A stretch of 64,000 nt of DNA from Micrococcaceae bacterium Sec5.1 (GTDB taxonomy: Bacteria; Actinomycetota; Actinomycetes; Actinomycetales; Micrococcaceae), in NCBI GenBank assembly GCA_039636795.1, contig CP143430.1, positions 2,170,001-2,234,000 on the forward strand, written 5' to 3'. Shown here one piece after another: positions 8,086 to 16,537 of this stretch (position 1 is the first letter of the stretch; each line of letters begins with the position of its first letter). The position numbers and the translations under genes were made by a program. A model generated the notes under the pieces. That model was not told the origin of the DNA, did not search any database, and worked only from the letters and a program-made list of their open reading frames with translations.

Positions 8086-9321
8086 TCGGTGACAGGACGC
8101 GCCTGTCAATGACGCGCTTGCTCACCTCGGCAATAACTGCCGAGTGCTTCAACTCATCAAAACACGCCTGGATATGAGCCTCAAACACCCAGTGATACCT
8201 TCGGGTGCCCATGGCATGAATTTCGGCAATCGCATCCTGCGCCCGACGCTTGGGACGGAAACCGTAACTCACCGGTTTGAAATCCGCCTCGAAGATCGGT
8301 TCCAACACCAGCGCCAAGGAGGCCTGAACCACCCGATCCCTTGCTGTGGGGATACCGAGCCGCCGGAGCTTCGTGCTCCCGGGTTTGGGGATCATGCGTT
8401 CCCTCACCGGCAACGGGACAAACGCCCGGGACTTCAACAGCTCCCTGACCTCGTCCAGAAACTCCACGCTTTCGGCACCTCCACCGATCAGGCCGGAATC
8501 CGCCGGTCAACACCGGCCGTTCTGGCGCCCTTGTTACTTTTGACCCGGCCCCACGCAACGGTGAGGAAATCCCGGTCATGGACGAGGTTGAACACATCGT
8601 CGAAAAGACGGTCAGGGTCACTGACCGCCCAGTGGTGCAGTTTCGTCTGCATCGCACGTACCCGCACGGTTGCCTCATCGAGGTCAGCCCAACGCGGTTC
8701 ACCGGTATTCACCAATGCCTCCGTTCCTTGCAGTAACTACTGCGTCATATCCGCTGGGGCCCTTCGCCATGTACGAGGCTTTCCCCCGCTCGGACTACTA
8801 CGGCCCCTCCGCCCCATCGCGCGCCGGTCGGCGGACAACACGCCCACCCGATCCAGCACCCCTGGCTGGGGACCTGCTCCGGGAGACACACGATGGTTCC
8901 CACGTTCACTGATTACCGATCGGCAGGTTAGGTGCCCAGCTATGCCCCTGCGGTATCGCCACGGCTACGCCGCAGGCCTTCACCGTGGCCTCGAATGCCA
9001 ACGATCTTAACCGGCATCCAAGTTCCCGCCCCGTAATGAGGGGGCGGTGCGCACGGCAGGCCAGCCCATATCCACCGAATTTGAGCTGGCGGGAGACTTG
9101 AGAGGCTTTTAGCACTGGTTCCTCTCGTACACATTCCTGCCTTGCTTGCCGGACCCGACCCATTCGGTAGTATTGGTCCGTCCCGGCGTTGTCGGGGCTG
9201 CTTTCCACCCTTCCCGGCGTTTCCTCGGGTCAGGCTGCCCCCAGCTTCCTCATGCTGCTGCGACAGCACAAAGGCGAAGGTCTTCCACCTCCGCTCGGTA
9301 AAACAGCGCCTTGTGGCGCAC
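8086..9321 (-). mobile_element. 3'-truncated group II intron (5' RNA domains plus partial reverse transcriptase)
   Basis: Reading the minus strand, the intron begins at 9321 with GTGCGCC, matching the group II 5' consensus GUGYG. It directly follows codons for GHWEGDL of an IS30 transposase. About 600 bases of structured RNA region (domains I-III expected) precede the reverse-transcriptase start at 8715. The minus-strand heptamer CAAATTC at 9083-9077, 238 nt into the intron, can pair with the seven exon bases GGATTTG immediately upstream of the insertion point (one G-U pair), as EBS1-IBS1 should. The catalytic domains V and VI and the maturase 3' half are absent; the element stops at about 8086 against the ligase pseudogene. 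It can no longer splice. Confidence 0.75.
8088..8715 (-). pseudogene. ltrA: Group II intron reverse transcriptase/maturase, N-terminal fragment
   Basis: The N-terminal segment from the TTG at 8715 (or GTG 8712, behind GGAGG) contains LHHWAVSDPDRLFDDVFNLV and the RT0-RT1 region WGRVKSNKGARTAGVD. A frameshift near 8485 moves the frame to EFLDEVRELLKSRAFVPLPV, then IPKPGSTKLRRLGIPTARDR, VVQASLALVLEPIFEADF, SYGFRPKRRAQDAI and FEAHIQACFDELKHS. These are reverse-transcriptase blocks 1-4. The protein ends about RVIDRRVLS, before the YADD catalytic block, thumb, X domain and endonuclease. It is inactive both by frameshift and by truncation. Confidence 0.85.
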
Positions 9322-10734
9322 CAAATCCCCTTCCCAATGGCCCGGGACGGCGCGGTCCTGGACCTCGGCGGGGCGTTCGGAAATGTTGATCATCGGGTCC
9401 CGGAAACGACCGGTGCGTTCTTCGGGGCTTTTCTGCTTCTTGCGGCGGGTCCGTCCGGTGCGCAGGGCCTCTTTGACTTCGCGTTTGAGTCCGCCGCGGG
9501 CTTGGAAGTAGAGGGCTTGGTAGATCGTTTCGGGGCTCACGCGCATGACGGCGTCATCGGGGAATTCCTTGATGAGCGAGCGGGAAATCTGTTGCGGGGA
9601 CCAGCGTAGAAGGAGCTTGGCTTTTACGTAGTCGTGCAGTTCCCCGGGTTCTGCCAGCTTACTGCCCTTGGGCCGTGCCCGGGCCGCGGTGGCGGCCCGG
9701 TGGGCGCCGTAGGGCCGGTAGCCAAGCACCGGGTGGCTGTTGCGTTTGATCTCCCTGCTGATCGAGCCAGGGTTCCTGCCCAGGTCCCGGGCGATGGCCC
9801 GGATTGAGTCGCCCTGGGCGAGCAGGTCCGCGATCCTCTCCCGCTCCGGCAGGGACAGGTAACGGCTGCTGATGGGCTGTTCCAGGGCTTCCAAAGCCAC
9901 CAGAGCGGACGAGGGTTCCGGCGCAGTTGCCGTCAGCTCCGGTGCCGCCACGGGGGCTGAGTGTTCTGCAAAAGTCGTGATCACTTCCTGTTTATACGGC
10001 AGATCCTGAGCATCACCGCGAACCGGGACCGTGTCCTTGGCAGCCTGTTGCCGGTCCCATTGATACGAGCTTTGCTTGCTGGCGCCGGCCGTCAGTGCAG
10101 CGTCCCTTCGGCTGGCACCGTCGTGGCGCAGGCGTAGGTAGTGAAGCTGTTTCTTTGATTGGCGTCGCGGATGGATGGAGGCCAGGCCGGCATCAGTGGC
10201 CCAGTTGGAACAGGTGGAGGGATTCAGGCCGAGCTGCCTGGCAGCCACACTGACGGAGCCGACTTCTCTCAGCAGTCCCAGGAATTCCTCAACCACCGCG
10301 GAAGGGTGGCGTTGCGTCGGCCCGGTTCTCCCGGTTTCTTTTATCCGCGGCTTCCTGGCTGCGGGATTGATCCGGCCGGCCCAGTTGTTCGTGGTGCTGA
10401 CGTTCAGTCCCAGTTCCCTGGCAGCCGCCATGATGTTGCCAGTCCGATCAAGGACGGCATAGAACTGGTCCTTGTCGGCTTGGGTGTACTGCCGTTGTGG
10501 TCGGATCCCGGCCGCATTCGCCCATTTCTGGCAGGTGCTCCTGTTGATGCCGAGCTCCTTGGCCGCGGCGGCAACTGTTCCCAAGTGCGTCACGGCGGCA
10601 AGGAATTCCTCCCGTTGGGCACGGGTGTGTGACTCTTGGCGGCGTTTGCCGGATGGCCGGGCAGCGAGCCCCGATTTTTCCCTTAAAGGCGATTTTTTCC
10701 TTATGGAAGGACTATTTCTTGATGGTGATTCCAT
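9322..10734 (-). pseudogene. IS30-family transposase with N-terminal HTH array, interrupted by the intron
   Basis: About 471 residues of an IS30-family transposase. The IS30 helix-turn-helix (RYLSLPERERIADLLAQ...IRAIARDLGRNPGSISREIKR) lies at about residues 291-331. It is followed by LLRWSPQQISRSL and the start of the DDE domain at PGHWEGD, residue Asp470. The group II intron enters two bases later, so the second Asp and the Glu are lost; the reading frame runs on into intron sequence to a stop at 9250. Unusually, residues 1-230 hold four further HTH-like repeats (about 42-77, 90-120, 149-183 and 198-227) with the pattern AAxELGxNxSTxxxWA. Ordinary IS30 transposases are 320-400 residues long and lack this array. 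Confidence 0.85.
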
Positions 10735-10794
10735 GGGTGGTGCAACTCCCGATTATTCGGGGGTGTTGCAACTGTGAGACTAGAACTCGCCCCC

Positions 10795-10843
10795 TGGGGC
10801 ATTTTCGTGGCCGCCTATGGGCAGTTTTTCATGGCCGCTAACA
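10795..10843 (-). repeat. IS21-type terminal sequence, shared with 45139-45170
   Basis: On the minus strand from 10843 the sequence begins TGTTAGCGGCCATGAAAAAC and continues with TGCCCATAGGCGGCCACG. The beginning resembles the outer ends of the IS21 element at 54552-57260 (TGTAAGCGGCAAC). The same GGCCATGAAAAACTGCCCAT core is repeated on the plus strand near 45144-45163. It is probably a solo end of a lost IS21-like element. Confidence 0.45.
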
Positions 10844-10967
10844 CCCCGCCCGGATCGCATCTGCCGCACGAGGGTCACCCCCCCAATGCCTCGGTAGTCG
10901 AAACATCGCGCTGGAAGGGCGCGTGGCCAGCCTCGGGTTCGTACCTGCACGCTACGCCTGTTGCAAT

Positions 10968-10988
10968 TTCGGACTCATTGCGTCAATA
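10968..10988. promoter_or_regulatory. Candidate operator (shared palindrome, site F)
   Basis: TTCGGACT-CATTG-CGTCAATA precedes the first monooxygenase operon by about 50 bases. The right arm matches seven of eight consensus positions and the left arm about five. It was identified only by its spacing and similarity to the strong sites. Confidence 0.35.
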
Positions 10989-11040
10989 TATCAAACAGGC
11001 TCGGTGTCACTCGAAGTGACCGCCTATCGGTGGGGAGCCG

Positions 11041-12918
11041 ATGAGGGAGCGTAAGAAGTCGCCAATGGTGGAGATGATGATGAAGACGTCCTTGACAGAG
11101 ACCGTGAGTGCCTTGCAGCCCGTAGACGATGTAGTGCGGGGATGGCTTGACGCGTTCGAGGAGGTGCTGGGAACGCGAGAATTCTCGAGGCTGTCAGATC
11201 TGTTCGTGACAGATTCGCATTGGCGGGATATGGGTGCCTTCACTTGGGACCTGGGTAACGTTAGTGGACTTGACAGCATTGAGAAGCTTATGCGGACAGC
11301 AGTCCCCGACACTGAGCCGTTTGGATTCGAGCTCGCTTCCCGGCGCCCGGCGCCGACTCGAGTTCTCCGAGCCGGCGGTGAGGTCATCCTGGCCTTCATC
11401 GCCTTTAGGACGGCAGCGGGCTACGGCGATGGGGTGGTGCAACTCGCCGAGACGGAGGACGGGCTTAAAGCCCGGATGCTGCTCACGCGGCTTGTGGGGA
11501 TCGTCGGCGCTGAGCGGCAGCGACCTCGTGGCGCCGGATTCGATCGTACATCTGGCAAAAGCTTTGTTGACCTTCAGAAAGAGCGAGCAAGCTTCGCCGA
11601 CCGTGACCCCGAGGTCATCGTGGTCGGCGGCGGTCACCATGGTCTCTTCTCTGCGGTCGCCTTACAGAACCTCGGCGTCGATGTCCTGGTGGTAGACCGG
11701 TTTGCACGGGCCGGTGACAACTGGCGTACGCGATACTCCTCGCTGGCACTGCACAACGAGACAGACATGGTCCACTTTCCCGGCCTACCCTTCCCCGAGA
11801 CGTATCCGCAGTATCTTCCGAAGGATCTGCTCGCCGACTGGATCGAGATCTACGTTAAAGCGATGCAGCTGAACTACTGGAGCGCAACTGAGCTTGTCAG
11901 CGGCGACTACGACGAGACGGAGGCCTGTTGGACCGCCACCCTGCGGTTTGCCGATGGCACCGAGCGAACGATGCGTCCTAAGCACATTGTGATGGCGACC
12001 GGAGGTGTCGGCGGTCGCCCCGACCGACCTAATCTGACCGGTCTCAGCACGTTCGCCGGCGATGTTCTTCACACGAAGGAGTTCTCGGTCGGCAGCGATT
12101 ACGCGGACAAACGTGTGTTGGTGGTAGGGGTGGGAACGAGCGGGCACGACACGGCTCGGGAGCTGCACCTCAACGGCGCCCAGGTGACGATGCTGCAGCG
12201 CAGCCCTGTCACAGTCGTGGATCTCAAGACCACAAATCTTGTCTACTCGCCAGCGTTTTTCGACGGTACACCTACGGACGTGGCAGATTTGATGACCATG
12301 GCCGGTTGGGCATACCCGGTACTCAAGGATACTCTTCGCCGGCTTGGTCAGATGTGCACTGATGCCGACCAGCCGATGCTCGACAAACTCGAAGCGGCCG
12401 GACTGCGCATCCGGTACCCCGAGAACGGCTTCCTGTGGCAAGTGTACGATAGCTTCGCCGGCTACTACTTCAACGTCGGCGCCTCCGACCTGATCATCTC
12501 GGGCGACATCAAGGTCGTGCAGGCCGAGAATGCGACGACCTTCGTGCCCGAGGGGCTCACTTTCGACGACGGCTCCGTTCAGGAATTCGACGCCGTTATC
12601 CTGGCGACCGGGTATCAGAACCAACGTGTGGAGACGGAGTCGTTGTTCGGGCGCGACATCGCAGACAAGGTCGGAGACATTGGAGGCTTCGATGAGGTCG
12701 GCGAGTTGAGGAACACGTATAAACCCACTGCGCAGTCTGGGTTGTGGTTCACCTCAAGCGGTCTGGCGTCCGGTCGTCAGCTGGCGCCGAGCATGGCGGC
12801 CATGATCAAAGGTGCGCTCACCGGTCACGTCACAGCGAATCACTTTCGCTACATCGCCAGGAACGGCGGCACCCAATTCGATCCCGGTACACCGGCGTTC
12901 GGCCACCACACATCGTGA
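11041..12918 (+). CDS. Flavin-dependent monooxygenase (FMO/BVMO-like) with N-terminal NTF2-like domain
   Basis: A 625-residue protein. Residues about 30-155 form a SnoaL/NTF2-like region (WLDAFEEVLGTREFSRLSDL, HWRDMGAFTWDL). The FAD-binding GGGHHG follows at 196-201, the monooxygenase fingerprint FxGxxxHxxxF near 336-346 (FAGDVLHTKEF) and the NADPH-binding GVGTSG near 363-368. The Phe ending the fingerprint favours flavin-containing monooxygenases over classical Baeyer-Villiger enzymes, which have Trp. It would use NADPH and O2 to oxygenate a small organic substrate in the cytosol; the substrate is unknown. It is paralogous to the protein at 16538. The ATG at 11041 follows GGGGAG; ATGs at 11074-11080 are alternatives. 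It is first in a four-gene operon with the hydrolase, LLM oxidoreductase and SDR. Confidence 0.88.
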   Translation: MRERKKSPMVEMMMKTSLTETVSALQPVDDVVRGWLDAFEEVLGTREFSRLSDLFVTDSHWRDMGAFTWDLGNVSGLDSIEKLMRTAVPDTEPFGFELASRRPAPTRVLRAGGEVILAFIAFRTAAGYGDGVVQLAETEDGLKARMLLTRLVGIVGAERQRPRGAGFDRTSGKSFVDLQKERASFADRDPEVIVVGGGHHGLFSAVALQNLGVDVLVVDRFARAGDNWRTRYSSLALHNETDMVHFPGLPFPETYPQYLPKDLLADWIEIYVKAMQLNYWSATELVSGDYDETEACWTATLRFADGTERTMRPKHIVMATGGVGGRPDRPNLTGLSTFAGDVLHTKEFSVGSDYADKRVLVVGVGTSGHDTARELHLNGAQVTMLQRSPVTVVDLKTTNLVYSPAFFDGTPTDVADLMTMAGWAYPVLKDTLRRLGQMCTDADQPMLDKLEAAGLRIRYPENGFLWQVYDSFAGYYFNVGASDLIISGDIKVVQAENATTFVPEGLTFDDGSVQEFDAVILATGYQNQRVETESLFGRDIADKVGDIGGFDEVGELRNTYKPTAQSGLWFTSSGLASGRQLAPSMAAMIKGALTGHVTANHFRYIARNGGTQFDPGTPAFGHHTS

Positions 12919-12934
12919 TCAGGAGGTCATAACT

Positions 12935-13840
12935 ATGCCTAGCCCTCAGGCACTAGGAATTGAGCAGACCATAGCGGACTACAAGGCCGGCGTCCTTGGC
13001 CTTGGCCCGTCGTTGACGCTAGACGAGCGTCGGAATGCGACGGATGGCATTGGGATGTGGGCGACAGTACGAGACGACGTGACGCACACGCCCGCCGAGC
13101 TCGGCGGGCGTCCGGCACGTCTCTATGAACCCGACTCGCCAAGACCCGGCCGGGTGATCCTCTATCTTCACGGCGGTGGGTACGTAATGGGCTCGCTGGA
13201 CAGTCACGGACGCCTGATGTCCCACCTCGCGCACCACACCGCATCCCCGGTCTACGGTCTTGATTTCCGCAGGGCTCCCGAGCATCCCTTCCCGGCTGCT
13301 ATTGAGGACGCACAGGCGGCGTACGACGGGCTTGTGAACATGGGATGGAGCGGCGATCAGATCATCCTCGCAGGTGACAGCGCTGGCGGCGGTCTTGCCC
13401 TGGCGATCATGGCGTCGCTTCGCGATGCCGGAAAGCAACAGCCTGCTGGCGGCATGATTTTCTCGCCATGGCTGGACCTCGCCCTCACTAGTGATTCCAT
13501 GGATCGTCTCGCTGCGAAAGACCCATGGACAACGAAGGCAACTCTCGAGCTGTTCGGCAGCTACTACGCCGGCAATGTTTCGCGCGATGACCCGCGGCTC
13601 TCTCCGCTGTACATGGACTTCTCCGGAATCGCGCCGCTGCTTATCCACGTGAGCAGCACCGAGATCCTTTTCGACGACGCGACGCGCGCTCGAGATCGAG
13701 CGGTTGCTGCGGGTGCAGATGTCGAGCTCCAGTCCTGGGACGGAGTGCCTCACGTCTTCCAACTCTTCGCAGGGAATCTTCCTGAGGCGGACGAGTCGCT
13801 CTCAATTGCAGCGGCGTGGCTGAACGCCCGCATAAACTAG
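12935..13840 (+). CDS. Alpha/beta hydrolase (hormone-sensitive-lipase family esterase)
   Basis: A 301-residue HSL/family IV esterase. The oxyanion-hole motif LHGGGYVMG and the nucleophile elbow GDSAGGG are clear. The Asp of the triad is probably in EILFDDATR and the His in GVPHVFQ. It should cleave a carboxylic ester, and a lactone is possible if the upstream monooxygenase performs a Baeyer-Villiger type insertion. The start is ATG 12935, preceded by AGGAGG, 16 bases after the monooxygenase stop. The frame is open further upstream into the monooxygenase gene, but the ribosome-binding site fixes the start. It has no signal peptide, so it is a cytoplasmic enzyme. Confidence 0.9.
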   Translation: MPSPQALGIEQTIADYKAGVLGLGPSLTLDERRNATDGIGMWATVRDDVTHTPAELGGRPARLYEPDSPRPGRVILYLHGGGYVMGSLDSHGRLMSHLAHHTASPVYGLDFRRAPEHPFPAAIEDAQAAYDGLVNMGWSGDQIILAGDSAGGGLALAIMASLRDAGKQQPAGGMIFSPWLDLALTSDSMDRLAAKDPWTTKATLELFGSYYAGNVSRDDPRLSPLYMDFSGIAPLLIHVSSTEILFDDATRARDRAVAAGADVELQSWDGVPHVFQLFAGNLPEADESLSIAAAWLNARIN

Positions 13841-13873
13841 ACCGCACGCACAGAAAACAAGGACAAAAGGACG

Positions 13874-14785
13874 ATGAAGTTCTCACTCTCGCTTAGCTAC
13901 ACCGCCCCTCACGAGCTGATCGACATCGCTCGGACAACGGAGGACAGCGGGTTCTTCGGAATCGCGATGGGGGACCACGTCCTGCATCCCGTCAACATCG
14001 AATCCGACTATCCGTACAAGCCGACAACCGACGGGCCGCGCTCGATCGATAGCAAAGCGCCCCTGCTGAACCTCTGGACCACCGCAGGCGCGATCCTCGG
14101 CTCGACCCAAAACCTGCACTTCATGACCTCGGTCTACCTTCTGCTTCTTCGCCACCCTTTGGTGTCGGCCAACGCTGCGGCCACGCTGGCGGGAATCTCG
14201 AACAACCGCTTCGAGTTCGGCGTGGGCATCGGCTGGATGAAGGAGGAGTTCGACGAGTTGGGAGTGCCTTGGAACGGGCGCGGCGCACGATTCGACGAGG
14301 CCCTCGACATCATGCAGCGCGCATGGAGCGGTCTCGAGCAGCCGCACAACGGCGAGCACTATTCCTTCAACGCGATGGGCATGAATCCCACGCCAACGAC
14401 TCCGATACCGCTGTACTTCGGCGGCCACGGCGCGAAAGCGATGCTGCGCGCAGCCAAGCGGGGCGACGGCTGGATCTGCGCGCCCCAGCCCGACGCGGTC
14501 AGGGAGCAGATACGGACTATAACCGAGCTTCGCAAGGCCAACGGACGCGATGAACTTCCTTTTGAATACTGCGCAATGATCAAGACACCGGATGAGTCCA
14601 TCATCGCTCAGCTGGTCGAACTCGGCGTGGGACACATCGTCGTGAGCTGTCCTTGGCGCCCCGAACTCGGCGGCCCCGCCAGCACGCGTGAGAAGCTCGG
14701 GGCGCTCTCTGACCTTGGCGCAACGATGCGGCCGATCGTAGCAGCCAGCAATAACACCCACGTCCGCGGCGCGGCCGCGGTTTAG
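13874..14785 (+). CDS. LLM-class (luciferase-like) oxidoreductase, probably F420-dependent
   Basis: A 303-residue luciferase-like TIM-barrel protein. Typical segments are FFGIAMGDHVLHP, NLHFMTSVYLLLLRHPL, RFEFGVGIGWMKEEFDELG, RGARFDEALDIMQRAW and PIPLYFGGHGAKAMLRAAKRGDGW. They match the actinobacterial F420-dependent LLM subgroup. The GxGxGWMKEEF phrase is usual in that group, but the sequence alone cannot rule out FMN as cofactor. It may reduce or oxidise a carbonyl or hydroxyl intermediate made by the monooxygenase and esterase upstream. The start follows AAAAGG with good spacing, 33 bases after the hydrolase; the next gene starts 11 bases after its stop. Confidence 0.85.
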   Translation: MKFSLSLSYTAPHELIDIARTTEDSGFFGIAMGDHVLHPVNIESDYPYKPTTDGPRSIDSKAPLLNLWTTAGAILGSTQNLHFMTSVYLLLLRHPLVSANAAATLAGISNNRFEFGVGIGWMKEEFDELGVPWNGRGARFDEALDIMQRAWSGLEQPHNGEHYSFNAMGMNPTPTTPIPLYFGGHGAKAMLRAAKRGDGWICAPQPDAVREQIRTITELRKANGRDELPFEYCAMIKTPDESIIAQLVELGVGHIVVSCPWRPELGGPASTREKLGALSDLGATMRPIVAASNNTHVRGAAAV

Positions 14786-14796
14786 TAAGGAACGAT

Positions 14797-15552
14797 ATGG
14801 ATCTCGAAATCAGCGGAAAAGTCGCCCTCGTCACCGGCGCCACGGCAGGCATAGGCAGGGCCACCGCGCGTGTCCTCGCCGCCGAGGGAGTGCGGCTCGC
14901 ACTTCTCGGCCGACGATCACAGGAACTCGAAACGCTCGCTTCTGAGATCATCGCGGCCGGCGGCGAGCAGCCACTCCTGCTCCCTGCCGACCTGATGGAC
15001 CCGGAAACAGCTGGCCGGGTACGCACTCAGGTCGAAGACACGTTCGGCGCCCTCGACATCCTCGTGAACAATGCCGGCGCCGCCGAGCAGCCCGGCACGG
15101 TACTGACGGAGGAGGTCTGGCAGAAGCAGTTCGTATTCAACTTTCATCAGAAACGTTGGATGGCGGAAGCCTTCGAAGGGCTTATCAAAGCCAGTGGGCA
15201 GGGTCGAGTCATCAACCTGGCTACCGTGCTAGAGCCGTCGGTGCGGTCAGCCGCGATGTCCGCATTGGCTGCGCTGCAATTGTGGTCAAAAAGCTACGCG
15301 CGCTACCTTGCACCATACGGGGTGACAGTGAACTGCGTTTCACCCGGGCGGATCGAAAGCGAGCAACTGTCAAAGATGTTCCCAGACAACGAAGCGCGCG
15401 ACGCCTTCATCAAGAAGAGCGATCTACCGATCGGGCGATTCGGTCGGAAAGAAGAAGCAGCAGACGTAATCTGCTTCCTTGCCTCCGCCCGGTCGTCGTA
15501 CCTCACCGGACAGGCCATCTCCGTAGACGGCGGACTCAGCCGCCACATTTGA
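14797..15552 (+). CDS. SDR-fold protein lacking the canonical catalytic Tyr and Lys
   Basis: A 251-residue classical short-chain dehydrogenase by fold. It has the cofactor motif TGATAGIGRA at 14-23, NNAG near residues 89-92, a PGRIES segment and the C-terminal SVDGGLSRH. In the active-site helix the expected YxxxK is replaced: the region reads SAAMSALAALQLWSKSYAR, so both the proton-donating Tyr (here Met) and the Lys (here Ala) are missing. The preceding Ser strand reads INLATV. It may be a non-catalytic or mechanistically different SDR (decarboxylase-like or scaffolding), or it may be drifting. The start is ATG 14797 behind AAGGA. It is last in the operon that begins at 11041. Confidence 0.85.
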   Translation: MDLEISGKVALVTGATAGIGRATARVLAAEGVRLALLGRRSQELETLASEIIAAGGEQPLLLPADLMDPETAGRVRTQVEDTFGALDILVNNAGAAEQPGTVLTEEVWQKQFVFNFHQKRWMAEAFEGLIKASGQGRVINLATVLEPSVRSAAMSALAALQLWSKSYARYLAPYGVTVNCVSPGRIESEQLSKMFPDNEARDAFIKKSDLPIGRFGRKEEAADVICFLASARSSYLTGQAISVDGGLSRHI

Positions 15553-16032
15553 ACGGCCACTGAACGGGTTACCCCGACCTCGGCCCTTCCCCGACTCTTA
15601 GTCCATATAGAGAAACTTGAATCTGATGAGAGCGGGGGAGTCCGTTCCACTAACGGAGGTCTTCACTTCTCGCGTGCCGCAGACCGCACGAAGTCACGAC
15701 TGAACACCACAGGTTGATGCTGCACTGTTTTGTGTTGGAAGCACAGCGTCATGCCTACGGGGATCTGCCGCTCCGGGTGAGCGTGAAGTCCGGCTCGTGC
15801 GTGAGCACCGGAGCGAGTACTCGCGGTCGTTGACGGGCAGGAACACGTCGGTGGAGGGTCGTTGCACAGGTGGGTGCTACACGGCCGATGTCGATGCGGG
15901 TGACTGAGAGTGGCAGACCAGCGAAGAGGCGCGCCACGAGGACTCCGTCTCCGAAGGGGAGTCACGCCGAAGTCATTAACATATTTTGGGTAATACACCT
16001 GGCGCAGGGCGGGGGAAGCTGCACGTCGAATA

Positions 16033-16053
16033 TATTGACGACAAGCGTCAGTA
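16033..16053 (+). promoter_or_regulatory. Palindromic operator overlapping a -35 element (site B)
   Basis: TATTGACG-ACAAG-CGTCAGTA is a near-perfect inverted repeat; the arms differ from perfect symmetry at one base. TTGACG inside the left arm can serve as a -35 hexamer, with TAAACT about 18 bases downstream as a weak -10. A protein bound here would block RNA polymerase, as a TetR-type repressor does. Confidence 0.6.
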
Positions 16054-16367
16054 ACAGATAAACTATCAGGAATAGCCTCAAATAGCACCAAGCTCGGGAA
16101 CTTAACGAACTGAAGGGGAGTCATGAAGACGCCGTCTTGGGGTTATGTCAATGAACCCCCTGAGACTCGCTGACACATTGGCTGCTACGGGTCACGCTAA
16201 CGCTCAGCGGCTCAGCACCTGTTGGGTTGAACAGGGAGCCGGTCTCATGAACTCGTCCAAATCCGTTCGGCAAGTCATGGCAGGCATGATCGACGAGTGT
16301 ATTGTCGCTGTCGAGCGTGTTCTCAAGACGTTCGACTGGGGCCTTACAGTGTCGAATCTATTGACAA

Positions 16368-16388
16368 TCGATACGGCACGCGTCACTA
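16368..16388 (+). promoter_or_regulatory. Candidate operator and promoter (site H)
   Basis: TCGATACG-GCACG-CGTCACTA has seven of eight consensus bases in the right arm and four in the left. A good -35 (TTGACA, 16361-16366) is followed after 17 bases by CACTAT (16384-16389), which overlaps the right arm. It lies 150 bases before the second monooxygenase. Confidence 0.45.
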
Positions 16389-16537
16389 TCTTGACTGACC
16401 TGACCGGGTGAGAAGAACAAACGCTCGGACATTTTGGCCGCTAGTCGGGCTCGGCAGCGATGAGTTCGTCGGCTTTCTTTACCTGCCCAAGCAAATATCC
16501 ATGGGGCCGACCCGTGACAAGTGAACTCGGAGAAGAA

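Larger units (their letters stand above)
15553..16537. other. Long intergenic region with two candidate operators, no supported gene
   Basis: Almost one kilobase separates the SDR from the second monooxygenase. Several open frames exist on both strands, but none shows a recognisable domain or a good ribosome-binding site. The notable content is two palindromic promoter-like sites (16033 and 16368) ahead of the monooxygenase. A part near 15660-15940 may be a worn gene fragment, but no family could be named. Confidence 0.5.

Noticed and set aside
11785..12624. Long open frame (279 codons) on the minus strand
   Set aside because: It is antisense to the monooxygenase gene, has no family motif and arises from GC-rich codon structure.
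15663..16124. 153-codon minus-strand open frame between the SDR and the second monooxygenase
   Set aside because: No ribosome-binding site, no recognisable domain and Arg/His/Ser-rich composition; it also covers operator B.
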